64,000 nucleotides of DNA from assembly GCA_963802415.1 (NCBI GenBank), contig CAWDIH010000001.1:2914001-2978000 (forward strand). Direction: 5' to 3'. The stretch comes from DATAES01 sp963802415. GTDB taxonomy: Bacteria; Actinomycetota; Acidimicrobiia; Acidimicrobiales; JACDCH01. Below the pieces are notes generated by a model, which worked only from the letters and a program-made list of their open reading frames with translations, was not told the DNA's origin and ran no database searches. The position numbers were made by a program, and so were the translations under genes. This document shows, piece after piece, positions 28,008 through 36,645 of this stretch (position 1 is its first letter; each line of letters starts with the position of its first letter).

Positions 28008-29130
28008 CTACCCGAGTGCTCGAGTGAGCTCCACTCCGTCGACGCCGAGTGCTTCGGCGACAGCGGGATGTGTGACTGAGCCGCGATACGTGTTCACTCC
28101 GTGCGCCAGCGCGGGGTCGAGCTGCACCGCCTCCGCAGTCCCGTACACAGCGAGCTCGACCAGATAGGCGAGCGTCGCGTTCGTGAGGGCATAGGTCGAT
28201 GTGTGCGGCACCGCGCCCGGGATGTTGCCGACTGCATAGTGGATGACACCGTGGCGCACGTATGTCGGATCGGTGTGGGTCGTCTCCCGGATGCCGTCGA
28301 CGCAACCGCCTTGGTCGATGGCGACGTCGACGATGACAGAGCCGGCGTTCATCGCCTGGACCATGTCCTCGCTCACCAGTTTCGGTGCGCGCCCGCCGGG
28401 TACGAGCACCGCGCCGATCAGCAGATCAGCGTCGGCGACGGCGCGCTCGACGGCGCCCTTGTTCGACGCGAGCGTGAGGATGCGGCCTTTGTGGATCTGG
28501 TCGACCCACCGCAGCCGATCGATGTTCTTGTCGAGGAGGATGACCTCAGCCTCCATGCCAGCGGCGATCCATGCCGCGTTCCAACCGACGTTGCCGGCAC
28601 CCAGCACGACGACCCGTCCGGGGCGGACACCGGGCGCGCCGCCGAGCAGGACGCCGCGGCCACCGCTCGCCTTCTCGAGGTAGTGCGCCCCGGCTTGGGT
28701 CGCCATGCGGCCGGCCACCTCGCTCATGGGTGCGAGGAGCGGCAGCGCGCCATCGGCGGTCTGCACTGTCTCGTAAGCGACCGCAGTGCATCGTGAGCGC
28801 AGCAGTTCCTTGGCGACGTCGGGGTACGCGGCCAGGTGGAGGTACGTGAACAGGACGAGGTCTTCCCGTAGGTGGGTGAACTCGGGCTCCTGAGGTTCTT
28901 TGACCTTGCACACGAGGTCCGCGTCGCGCCCACACCTTGGCCGCGTCGTCGACGATCGTTGCGCCGGCTGCCTTGTACGCGGCATCGGCGATACCGGCTC
29001 CCGCACCGGCGCCGCTCTGCACGAGCACTCGCACCTCGTGATGGGCCAGTTCGCGCACGCCGTCGGGTGTGATGGCGACGCGATGTTCGCTGTCCTTGAT
29101 CTCTGTCGGGACGCCGACAGCGGACGTCAT
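28008..29130 (-). CDS. ald: Alanine dehydrogenase (one frameshift)
   Basis: NAD-dependent oxidative deamination of L-alanine to pyruvate and ammonia. About 374 residues. N-terminal TSAVGVPTEIKDSEHRVAIT, then a +1 step near 28925, then ADLVCKVKEPQEPEFTHLRE, the Rossmann loop VVLGAGNVGWNAAWIAAGME, and VDVAIDQGGCVDGIRETTHT. These are standard Ald/PNT signatures. The ATG at 29130 overlaps the aminotransferase stop by 4 bases (ATGA). A pyruvate-linked aminotransferase immediately upstream suggests alanine made by transamination is recycled here (inference). Confidence 0.92.
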
Positions 29131-30528
29131 CCGAGCCACTCCTTCTGCGCCTCGGTCAGCACGGATCGCAGGATGGACTCGATCTCGGCGAACTCCTCCG
29201 GTCCGCACGTCAGCACAGGTGCGAGCTGCACAACGGGATCGACCCGGTCGTCGGCGCGGCAGATGAGGCCCGACTCGAACAACCGTGGCGCGACGAGACC
29301 GCGCATCAGGCGCTCGCGTTCCTCCGGTGTGAACTGCACGGAGTGGTCGTCGGCATCCTTGACGAGTTCGACAGCGAGGAAGTAACCGTCGCCGCGTACA
29401 TCGCCGACGATCGCAAGGTCGCGCAGTGACTCCATGCGCCGGCGGAATTCGAGGGCATTCGCCTGCACGTGCTCGATGATCCCTTCACGGTCGAACACGT
29501 CGAGGTTCGCGAGCGCCGTCGCACAGCTGACCGGATGGCCGGCGAACGTGATGCCGTGGGCGAAGCTGGCCGTCCCCGACAGGAACGGCTCCGCCATGGT
29601 GTCCCGCGCGATGACGCCGCCGAGCGGGGCGTAGCCCGACGTCACCCCCTTTGCGAAGGTGATCATGTCGGGCACGTAGCCGTAGCGGTCCGCCGCGAAC
29701 ATCGAGCCGAGCCGTCCGAAGGCGCAGATCACCTCGTCCGACACGAGCAACACGCCGTACCGGTCGCAGATCTCGCGCACACGGGCGAAGTAGCCGGACG
29801 GTGGCGGGAAGCAACCGCCGGTGTTCTGGACTGGCTCGAGGTACACGGCACAGACCGTCGCCGGTCCCTCGGCGACGATGGCCTGTTCGATCGCGCCCGG
29901 CACACGCGTCCGCATACCGCTCGTCGTCGGCGGTGACCTCAGGCGGAAACGACGACCGGAACCGATTCGTGTTGGCGACGTGGACCGTGCCCGGCACGAG
30001 GGGTTCGAACGCGGTTTTGATCGCGGGCAGGCCCGTGATCGACAGCGCGCCCATCGTGGTGCCGTGGTACGCGAGCGTGCGGGCGATCACCTTCGTGCGA
30101 GCGGGCTGGCCGATCGCTCGGAAGTATGCACGGGCGAGCTTCCACGCGGACTCGACTGCTTCGGACCCGCCGGTGGTGAAGAACACCCGGTTCAGGTCCG
30201 CCGGCGCGAGGGCCGCGAGCCGGGCTGCCAGCTCGACGGCGGCGGGGTGGGCGGCTGACCAAATGGGGTAGTAGGCGAGCCGTTTTGCCTGTGATGCCGC
30301 TGCCTCGGCCAGCTCGTGCCGGCCATGGCCGATTTGCACGACGAAGAGGCCCGAGAGGCCGTCGAGATATCGCTTGCCCGTGTCGTCGAAGAGATGCACG
30401 CCTTCGCCGCGGACGAACACGGGGATGTCGTGCTCGGCGAAGGCGCCGAGCCGGCTGAAGTGCAGCCAGAGGTGGCGGCGCGCCTTTTCCTGGAGCGTTG
30501 CGTGATCGTCAGGCACCGTTGCCATCAT
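29127..30528 (-). CDS. Class III aminotransferase (omega-transaminase type; one frameshift)
   Basis: PLP enzyme of about 467 residues. N-terminal HLWLHFSRLGAFAEHDIPVF and YLDGLSGLFVVQIGHGRHEL; RVFFTTGGSEAVESAWKLAR; ARTLAYHGTTMGALSITGLP. The frame steps +1 near 29910. Then LLVSDEVICAFGRLGSMFAA holds the PLP aspartate, and the Schiff-base lysine is in PDMITFAKGVTSGYAPLGGV. The pattern is that of amine/beta-alanine:pyruvate-type transaminases. It is the first gene of an operon with alanine dehydrogenase and an exporter, which fits pyruvate as amino acceptor (inference). Start ATG 30528, or 30525 (two adjacent ATGs). Confidence 0.88.
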
Positions 30529-30565
30529 GCCCGCACCGTTCGGACGCCGCCGATTCGCCGATCGG

Positions 30566-30571
30566 TAGGGT
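30566..30571 (+). promoter_or_regulatory. Leaderless -10 box of the hydroxyacid dehydrogenase gene
   Basis: TAGGGT, 6 nt before the GTG at 30578, in the 49-base divergent gap with the aminotransferase gene. Confidence 0.55.
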
Positions 30572-30577
30572 GCCCGC

Positions 30578-31495
30578 GTGAGCTCTCCTCGCATCGCCCT
30601 CGCGCCGGATGGTGTCCGCGGGTGGCTGTCGGATGCCATCGAAGCCGGCGGTGGCACCGTCGTCACGCCCCAGGATGCGGAGGCACTGGTATGGGCCGAA
30701 ACGGCGAAGGCCGAGGAGCTCGACGAGCTGCTCCACCACGCGGCCGCTGGCGTGAAGTGGGTGCAGCTGCCGTGGGCCGGTATCGAGCCCTACGTCGCGG
30801 TGATCCGCGGCGACCGCATCTGGACGTGCGGCAAAGGGGTCTACGCCGAGCCAGTTGCCGAGCACGCGCTGACGTTGCTGCTTGCAGGGCTGCGGGGGCT
30901 CGATCGCTATGCGCGCGCGTCGACTTGGACGCCGCCCCACGGCACGAACCTGCTCGGCGCCAAGGTCGTGATCCTCGGTGGAGGAGGGATCAGCGAGTCA
31001 CTGCTGCGTTTCCTCGAGCCGTTTCACGCGAACGTGACCGTGGTGCGCAGGCACCCCACCGCGATGCAGGGCGCGGCGCGCGTGGTCGGTGACGATGCAT
31101 TGGACGACGCCCTCGACGGTGCGGTCGGCGTGGTGATCGCACTCGCGCTGACACCTGACACAGAAGGCATCATCGGTCGAGCCGAGCTGGCGCGCATGAG
31201 CGAGCGCGGTTGGCTCGTGAACGTCGCGCGCGGCAAGCACGTTGCCACGGACGAACTGGTCGAGGCGCTGCGCGACGGCGTGATCGGAGGGGCAGGGCTC
31301 GATGTCACCGATCCCGAACCGTTGCCCGACGATCATCCGCTGTGGTCGACACCGAACTGCATCGTCACGCCGCATGTTGCCAACACGCCCGAGATGGCCG
31401 TTCCCCTACTGGCGGCCCGGATCACCGAAAACGTGCGCCGGTGGGCCACCGGCGAGCCGCTCATCGGCCTGATCGATCCGTCCCTTGGCTACTGA
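30578..31495 (+). CDS. D-isomer-specific 2-hydroxyacid dehydrogenase
   Basis: 305 residues. Catalytic domain: VKWVQLPWAGIEPYVAVIRG, VYAEPVAEHALTLLLAGLRG. The NAD domain has VVILGGGGISESLLRFLEPF, where the canonical GxGxxG is GGGGIS. The catalytic arginine/glutamate/histidine lie in LVNVARGKHVATDELVEALR, AGLDVTDPEPLPDDHPLW and IVTPHVANTP. It reduces a 2-keto acid to a D-2-hydroxy acid, or the reverse. Start GTG 30578, placed by the -10 box. Its stop lies 11 bases inside the DUF2087 gene, so the two are coupled. Substrate unknown. Confidence 0.85.
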   Translation: MSSPRIALAPDGVRGWLSDAIEAGGGTVVTPQDAEALVWAETAKAEELDELLHHAAAGVKWVQLPWAGIEPYVAVIRGDRIWTCGKGVYAEPVAEHALTLLLAGLRGLDRYARASTWTPPHGTNLLGAKVVILGGGGISESLLRFLEPFHANVTVVRRHPTAMQGAARVVGDDALDDALDGAVGVVIALALTPDTEGIIGRAELARMSERGWLVNVARGKHVATDELVEALRDGVIGGAGLDVTDPEPLPDDHPLWSTPNCIVTPHVANTPEMAVPLLAARITENVRRWATGEPLIGLIDPSLGY

Positions 31496-32027
31496 CGCCG
31501 TTGTCCTCGCGGGTCTGCTCGCCGACACGACTCGTCGCCGTGTGTTCGCCGCGCTCGTCCTCGGTGATCGCACGGTCGACCAGGTGCGGGAGTCGACTGG
31601 GCTCACCACACGCGACATCCTTCGGGCGGTGACACGACTCGTCGACGGCGGCCTGGTGGTGGCCGGACGCGACGGCATGTACTTCGTCGTCGAAGGAGCG
31701 TTCACGGCTGCCATCCGCGACGCCGCGCCGGCTGTCGAGGACGAGCACGCCGATACGCCGGCACCGACGGCGCGAGTGCTGCGGTCGTTCGTGCGCGGGG
31801 GCCGGCTCACGTCCATCCCGACGCAGCACTCCAAGCGAGTCGTGGTGCTGGACCTCGTAGCCCAGGACTTCGAGCCCGGACAGCGCTACACGGAGCGGCA
31901 GGTGAACAGCATCCTGCGCCGGTGGCACGACGACGCCGCGGCGTTGCGCCGCCATCTCGTCGACGACGGGTTCATGGCACGCGATCACGGCGAGTACTGG
32001 CGCGCCGGCGGCACGATCGATCCGTGA
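31485..32027 (+). CDS. ArsR-like HTH plus DUF2087 protein
   Basis: About 180 residues. The N-terminal winged-helix-like part is LLADTTRRRVFAALVLGDRT and QVRESTGLTTRDILRAVTRL. The C-terminal DUF2087 domain (LRSFVRGGRLTSIPTQHSKR, GQRYTERQVNSILRRWHDDA, RHLVDDGFMARDHGEYWRAG) is a conserved unit also found alone as a small transcriptional-regulator-like protein. The TTG at 31485 overlaps the upstream gene by 11 bases; a later start is possible. It may act as a regulator of the operon, but no target is shown. Confidence 0.72.
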   Translation: MATDAVVLAGLLADTTRRRVFAALVLGDRTVDQVRESTGLTTRDILRAVTRLVDGGLVVAGRDGMYFVVEGAFTAAIRDAAPAVEDEHADTPAPTARVLRSFVRGGRLTSIPTQHSKRVVVLDLVAQDFEPGQRYTERQVNSILRRWHDDAAALRRHLVDDGFMARDHGEYWRAGGTIDP

Positions 32028-32108
32028 TCTCGCTCGGCTCCGGGCGTCGCTTCGCTCCTGCCTCCGCCGAGTGCGGCTCGTCGCTGGCGCTTCCCTCGCC
32101 GCGTCCGG

Positions 32109-33719
32109 TCACGAGGGGTCGACGAGGACGCCGGGATTGAGGATGCCGGCGGGGTCGAGCGTGCGCTTGACCGAGGCGAGCGCGGCCGCGAACGGATCGG
32201 GACGCTGCCGGTCGTACCAGGGCCGGTGGTCGCGGCCTACGGCGTGGTGGTGTGTGATCGTGCCGCCGTGGGCGAGCACCGCCTCCGAAGCGGCGGCCTT
32301 GATCTCGGCCCACATCGACAGCTCCGAGCCCCATCGCCCGGGCGCTGTCACGGAGAAGTACGGCGCCGGCCCGTCGGGATACACGTGCGTGAACCGGCAC
32401 GTGACCCAACCGCCTCCGCAGATCTCGGCCAGCGCCTTCTCGACCGCCGCCGTCGCTCCGGCGTGTAGCTCCGGGAACTGCGCCCACGTGCACGCGGTCT
32501 CGAACGTCTCGACGATCATGGCCATGGATACGAGCGCGTCACGTCCATAGGGCGCGCGCAGGAACGAGTTGCGCCACGCGCCGACCGAGCCGTCGTCGCC
32601 CGCTGGGTCGCCGGCCTCGCTGCTACGAACACCTTCCGGCGTCGAGCCTCCGTGGTCATGGCACAGCTCGACCGCGCGCTGTATCCACGTGTCGACCGGA
32701 TGATCGGCAGACTCGAAACCGAGCACGAGCAACGTGGTGGCGTCCTGCACTCCTGCCGCCACCATCGCTTCGGTCGCGTCGAGCAGCCGGCAATTGGTCG
32801 GAAACAGACCGGATTGCGCGACGGCGCGGGTCGCGGCCACGCCGTCCGCGTACTCGGCGAAGTGCACGCCCGCCGACGCCTTGAACCGCACCCGGTCCTG
32901 CACGCGCATCCACGCTTCGGTGATGACGCCGAGCGTGCCTTCACTGCCGAGCGCGAGACGGTCGGGCGAAGGTCCGGCTCCCGAACCCGGCAGCCGGCGG
33001 GACTCCATCACGCCACCAGGCGTCACCATGCGAATCGATTCCACGAGGTCGTCGATGTGCGTGTAGACGCTCGCGTAGTGACCACCGGATCGTGTAGCAA
33101 GCCAGCCGCCGAGCGACGAGAACTCGAACGACTGAGGAAAGTGGCGCAGCGTGTAGCCGTGCGGTCGCAGTTGCTCCTCGAGCGCTGGCCCGAGGGCGCC
33201 GCCTTGGATGCGCGCCCCGCGTGAAACGGTGTCGACCTCGAGCACGCGGTCGAGTTGCGTCAGGTCGATCGTGACGACTGCCGCGTAGGTGTCGTCGACG
33301 AGACCGCTCTCCACACCACCGACCACTGAGGATCCTCCGCCGTACGGCAACGCGGCGATGTTGGCGCCCGCGCACCAATCGAGCAGCGCAACGACGTCGG
33401 CTTCGTCGCGTGGAGAAGCGACGGCATCGGGTGGACGCGACAGCTCGCCGTGGAAGCTGCGCACAACATCCCGATAGGACTTGCCATACGTGTGCGCGGC
33501 GCGCTCCCGGCGATCGTCCGTGCAGATGGTTGCCAGCGCGTCGGGAGGCCGCACACGAGGCACCGGCAGGTCGATTCGATCGAGGTCGGGTGCGGGATGG
33601 ACCTCGAGGTCCGCGGTCCCGAACCTCTCGCCCAGGGCGGCTGCGAGCTTCTGCACTTGATCGGGACGGAGCGCAGCATCCTCCCATCCCCAACCCCACC
33701 ACGAGCGCCGGCGTGACAT
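32109..33719 (-). CDS. FAD-binding oxidase, alkyldihydroxyacetonephosphate synthase-like
   Basis: 536 residues. The N-terminal motif is RRRSWWGWGWEDAALRPDQV. The PCMH-type FAD domain has IAALPYGGGSSVVGGVESGL and RHFPQSFEFSSLGGWLATRS, then GGHYASVYTHIDDLVESIRM and RRLPGSGAGPSPDRLALGSE. The C-terminal cap ends HHHAVGRDHRPWYDRQRP and LDPAGILNPGVLV. This run of motifs is that of AGPS, which swaps the acyl chain of acyl-DHAP for a fatty alcohol to make ether lipids; bacterial relatives also include D-lactate-type oxidases. Start ATG 33719, with TATCGT 6 nt upstream. The 81-base convergent gap to 32027 holds nothing I recognise. Confidence 0.8.
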   Translation of the reverse strand: MSRRRSWWGWGWEDAALRPDQVQKLAAALGERFGTADLEVHPAPDLDRIDLPVPRVRPPDALATICTDDRRERAAHTYGKSYRDVVRSFHGELSRPPDAVASPRDEADVVALLDWCAGANIAALPYGGGSSVVGGVESGLVDDTYAAVVTIDLTQLDRVLEVDTVSRGARIQGGALGPALEEQLRPHGYTLRHFPQSFEFSSLGGWLATRSGGHYASVYTHIDDLVESIRMVTPGGVMESRRLPGSGAGPSPDRLALGSEGTLGVITEAWMRVQDRVRFKASAGVHFAEYADGVAATRAVAQSGLFPTNCRLLDATEAMVAAGVQDATTLLVLGFESADHPVDTWIQRAVELCHDHGGSTPEGVRSSEAGDPAGDDGSVGAWRNSFLRAPYGRDALVSMAMIVETFETACTWAQFPELHAGATAAVEKALAEICGGGWVTCRFTHVYPDGPAPYFSVTAPGRWGSELSMWAEIKAAASEAVLAHGGTITHHHAVGRDHRPWYDRQRPDPFAAALASVKRTLDPAGILNPGVLVDPS

Positions 33720-33725
33720 GCGCCG

Positions 33726-33748
33726 ACGATACGCGGCGCGGGTACCGT
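33726..33748. promoter_or_regulatory. Divergent leaderless promoters for the AGPS-like and DnaJ genes
   Basis: Minus strand: TATCGT at 33731-33726, 6 nt before the ATG at 33719. Plus strand: TACCGT at 33743-33748, 7 nt before the ATG at 33756. The total gap is 36 bases. Confidence 0.65.
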
Positions 33749-33755
33749 GCAGCCG

Positions 33756-34376
33756 ATGGCCCGCTCGCACTACGAGGTACTCGGAGTGCCACGGAACGCC
33801 GGTGGAGACGCCGTGCGGCGGGCATACCTCGACCGAGCGCGGCAGCTCCACCCGGACCGCTACATCGACGCCGGCCCGGCGCAGCGCAGCGCCGCCGAGC
33901 GATCGATGCAGGAGGTCAACGAGGCGTGGCGGGTGCTGAGCGATCCGGGCCGTCGCCGTAGGTACGACGCCGAGCTCGACCCCGTGATGTCTGCGAGGGC
34001 GCGGTGGGCGACCGACGACGATCGGTTCGCCACCCGCCCCGACGGCACGATGCCCGAACAGATCGAACAACTCGAACCGACCGAGCGCGTGATCCGCGGT
34101 CTGCCGTGGATCATCCTCATCGTCGTCCTCTTCGCGATCTTCGTGTTCACCGCGTACGCCGTGACGGGCAATCCCGCGACCACACAGCCGGGACCGGGCG
34201 TCGGCAGTTGCGTGACGGTGGCCGACGGACCGACGGTGCAGTCCGCGGCATGCGGGACGCCGGGTGCGCGTGCCGTCGTCGCACATGTCAGCGTCACGGA
34301 ACCATGCCCCGACGGCTCCGAGCGGTTGCAGCCCGCCACCGGCTCGATCGCCTACTGCTTGGAGGTCAGACGATGA
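33756..34376 (+). CDS. Membrane-anchored J-domain protein with Cys-containing extracytoplasmic tail
   Basis: 206 residues. J domain at residues 4-70 (SHYEVLGVPRNAGGDAVRRA, HPD motif in RARQLHPDRYIDAG, VNEAWRVLSDPGRRRRYDAE). One membrane segment lies near residues 113-133 (GLPWIILIVVLFAIFVFTAY). The roughly 65-residue outer tail has four cysteines (GVGSCVTV, SAACGTPG, TEPCPDGS, AYCLEV), spaced as in LppU-like actinobacterial surface domains. It probably recruits DnaK to the membrane while its tail senses or binds something outside (inference). ATG 33756 is placed by the TACCGT box. Confidence 0.82.
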   Translation: MARSHYEVLGVPRNAGGDAVRRAYLDRARQLHPDRYIDAGPAQRSAAERSMQEVNEAWRVLSDPGRRRRYDAELDPVMSARARWATDDDRFATRPDGTMPEQIEQLEPTERVIRGLPWIILIVVLFAIFVFTAYAVTGNPATTQPGPGVGSCVTVADGPTVQSAACGTPGARAVVAHVSVTEPCPDGSERLQPATGSIAYCLEVRR

Positions 34377-34400
34377 GGACGGTCCTGCCGAACTGGCGTT

Positions 34401-34427
34401 CATCAGCCACACAAGATGTGGCTGATG
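34401..34427. terminator. 27-bp hairpin between convergent genes, followed by G-rich repeats
   Basis: Perfect 11-bp arms CATCAGCCACA / TGTGGCTGATG around a 5-nt loop CAAGA. It lies in the 100-base gap between the DnaJ and DinB-like genes. About 10 bases later come three near-tandem copies of GGGGTTCGG (34438-34470). No U-tract follows, so intrinsic termination is only a possibility; the hairpin may stop transcripts from both sides. Confidence 0.45.
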
Positions 34428-34476
34428 CACGCCGAAACGGGGTTCGGGGGGGTTCGGCGGGGTTCGGGCCTGGCGC

Positions 34477-35290
34477 TCAGATCCTGAAGAAGAGGTTGCA
34501 GAACCGCTCGGTCAGGCTGCCGTCGCCGTGGGCGGTGCCGCCGTTGACCCGTCCCATGGCGGTGAGCACGAAGCTGGCGGGATCGAAGTCGAGGACGAGT
34601 GGCAGGTCGCTGACGTCACCGGGCTCGAAAGCGATCCCGTCTGCCGTGATCGACGCTCGCGTCTCACCTCCGTTGTTGCCAGTGATCCGCACACCGATCG
34701 TGAACGGTTCGACCGACGCGCACTCCGCCGTCGACTGCCACACGATGAAGCAGAAAGGCACCAGGAGATCGGCGGCGTCACCGTCCATCGCATGTGAACG
34801 GCCCGAGCCTTGGCGGATGTCCCACGAGTGCACCGTGTAGTCCACGAGTTGCGCGACTGGATAGAAGAAGGCCGGCAGTGGACCCATGTACTTGTGGGGA
34901 ACGACGAACCCGCCCCACGAGTCCCCGTCGAGCTCCTGCATCAGACTCATCATCTGGGCGCGGTCCTTGTCGAGGCGGGCGAGCAGTTCGTCCTGCGGTA
35001 CCGACCGCCATGCGAGGGCTCCCTCGTCTACGTACTTGTCCATTCCCTTCACGCCGAGTGCATCGGGCACCGTGCCCTGGCCGTCGCGCCGCGTCCCAAC
35101 CCGCGAAGTAGCCCTCGGTGGTGTCGACGAGGTGGCCGATGACATCGCGGACCTGCCAGTGCCCCGATGCTGTCGGCTTCTCCCACACGCCAGGTTCGGA
35201 CGCGAGCGCCAGCATCTGGTCGGACTGCTCACCAACGGCGCGGAGCAAGTTCTCCTTGCTTCCGAAGTCCATGAAGTTCCACTCGCTCAT
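34477..35290 (-). CDS. DinB/MDMPI-type protein (mycothiol-dependent maleylpyruvate isomerase family; one frameshift)
   Basis: About 271 residues. N-terminal four-helix domain: LLRAVGEQSDQMLALASEPG, HWQVRDVIGHLVDTTEGYFA, then a +1 step near 35075, then LARLDKDRAQMMSLMQELDG and YPVAQLVDYTVHSWDIRQGS. The histidines in VIGHLVD and YTVHSWD are at the metal-site positions of the MDMPI/DinB fold. The C-terminal part is an SCP2-like or MDMPI-C domain. Members may transfer or use mycothiol, typical of actinobacteria. ATG 35290 follows a GAGGGGG ribosome site. Exact reaction unknown. Confidence 0.8.
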
Positions 35291-35342
35291 GCGGCCCCCT
35301 CTGAACTCGTCTGACTTCTCGTCGAAGCGTAGGTCCGGGTCG

Positions 35343-35348
35343 TAGGCT
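35343..35348 (+). promoter_or_regulatory. Leaderless -10 box of the CoA-transferase gene
   Basis: TAGGCT, 6 nt before the GTG at 35355. Confidence 0.55.
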
Positions 35349-35354
35349 CCGCTC

Positions 35355-36557
35355 GTGCCCGGACCGATGGAAGGCATCCGCGTCGTCGAGGTCGGCATGT
35401 GGGTGGCGGGACCGTCGGCGGCGGCGGTGCTCGGAGACTGGGGCGCCGACGTCGTCAAGATCGAGCCACCGGATGGCGATCCTTTTCGAGGGTTGCTGTC
35501 GGCGTTCGGAGGCGACGGCTCGAACCCACCGTTCGAACTCGACAACCGCAACAAGCGCAGCGTTGGTCTGAACTTGTCGCACGAGGAAGGGCGCCGCATC
35601 GCTGCCGACCTAGTGGACCAAGCTGACGTGTTCGTGACGAACGCGCGGCCCGCCGCCCTCGAACGCGCCGGACTCGACTACGAAACCGCGTCGGCGCGGA
35701 ACCCGCGGCTCGTGTACGCATCGGTCAGCGGCTACGGCGTCGAGGGAGACGAACGCGATCGCGCCGCGTACGACGTCGGCGCGTTCTGGTCACGCGCGGG
35801 GATCGCTGCCGCATTGGCGCCGGACGGTGCGGATCTGCCCTACCAACGCGGTGGGATGGGCGACCACATGGCGGGCATGGCTGCAGCAGGCGCGGTGGCA
35901 GCTGCATTGTTGGCGCGCGAACGGACCGGCGAAGGTCAACTCGTGTCGACGTCGTTGTTGCGGATCGGTATGTACATGATGGGTTGGGACATCAGCATGT
36001 CGTTGCGCCTCGGCATCCCGGTGATCCCGATGACGGTGAGGGCGCCGCCCAACCCGTTGATCAACGCGTACACCGCGGGCGACGGCCGACGGTTCTGGAT
36101 GCTCGGACTGCAAGCCGACCGTCACTGGCCCGACGTTCTGCGTGCTGTCGGTCGCACCGACTGGGCAGACGATCCTCGCTTCAACTCCATCGAGGCCCGC
36201 TGGCAACATTCCGCTGAGCTGGTCGACGAGCTGTCGACGTTGTTCGCCACGAAGCCACTGGCGGAGTGGGCAGCGATCTTCGATCGCGAGGACGTGTGGT
36301 GGGCTCCGGTGCAATACGCGCACGAAACCGTCGACGATCCCCAAGCCGCCGCGGGGGGCGGCTTCGTCGAGGTTCCCGCCGCGGACGGCGCCGATCCCGT
36401 GCGCATGGTCGCGACGCCCGTCGATTTCGCCGGCACGCCGTGGTCGGCGCGATCGATGCCACCCGAGTTCGCGCAACACACCGAGGAGGTGTTGCTCGAG
36501 CTGGGCTACGACTGGGATCGGATCATCGAGCTCAAGGACGCCGGCGCCATCCCGTAG
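35355..36557 (+). CDS. Family III CoA-transferase (CaiB/BaiF)
   Basis: 400 residues. N-terminal MEGIRVVEVGMWVAGPSAAA, GDWGADVVKIEPPDGDPFRG, DNRNKRSVGLNLSHEEGRRI. The catalytic aspartate is in AAYDVGAFWSRAG near residue 140. Later GGMGDHMAGMAAAGAVAAAL and the small domain LFATKPLAEWAAIFDREDVW. It moves CoA between an acyl-CoA and a free carboxylic acid. The nearby acyl-CoA dehydrogenases and a second family member at 51693 suggest degradation of several acids. Start GTG 35355 is set by the TAGGCT box; an upstream DinB-like gene is divergent. Acid specificity unknown. Confidence 0.9.
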   Translation: MPGPMEGIRVVEVGMWVAGPSAAAVLGDWGADVVKIEPPDGDPFRGLLSAFGGDGSNPPFELDNRNKRSVGLNLSHEEGRRIAADLVDQADVFVTNARPAALERAGLDYETASARNPRLVYASVSGYGVEGDERDRAAYDVGAFWSRAGIAAALAPDGADLPYQRGGMGDHMAGMAAAGAVAAALLARERTGEGQLVSTSLLRIGMYMMGWDISMSLRLGIPVIPMTVRAPPNPLINAYTAGDGRRFWMLGLQADRHWPDVLRAVGRTDWADDPRFNSIEARWQHSAELVDELSTLFATKPLAEWAAIFDREDVWWAPVQYAHETVDDPQAAAGGGFVEVPAADGADPVRMVATPVDFAGTPWSARSMPPEFAQHTEEVLLELGYDWDRIIELKDAGAIP

Positions 36558-36632
36558 CCGGGTTCTCTGGACGAGCGATACCGCGCCCGGCGTCGCGGCG
36601 ATATCCGCTGATCCTCTGAAGCGACTGGCCCC

Positions 36633-36638
36633 TACCGT
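36633..36638 (+). promoter_or_regulatory. Leaderless -10 box of the HisRS-like gene
   Basis: TACCGT, 7 nt before the ATG at 36646. Confidence 0.55.
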
Positions 36639-36645
36639 GAAGTCG

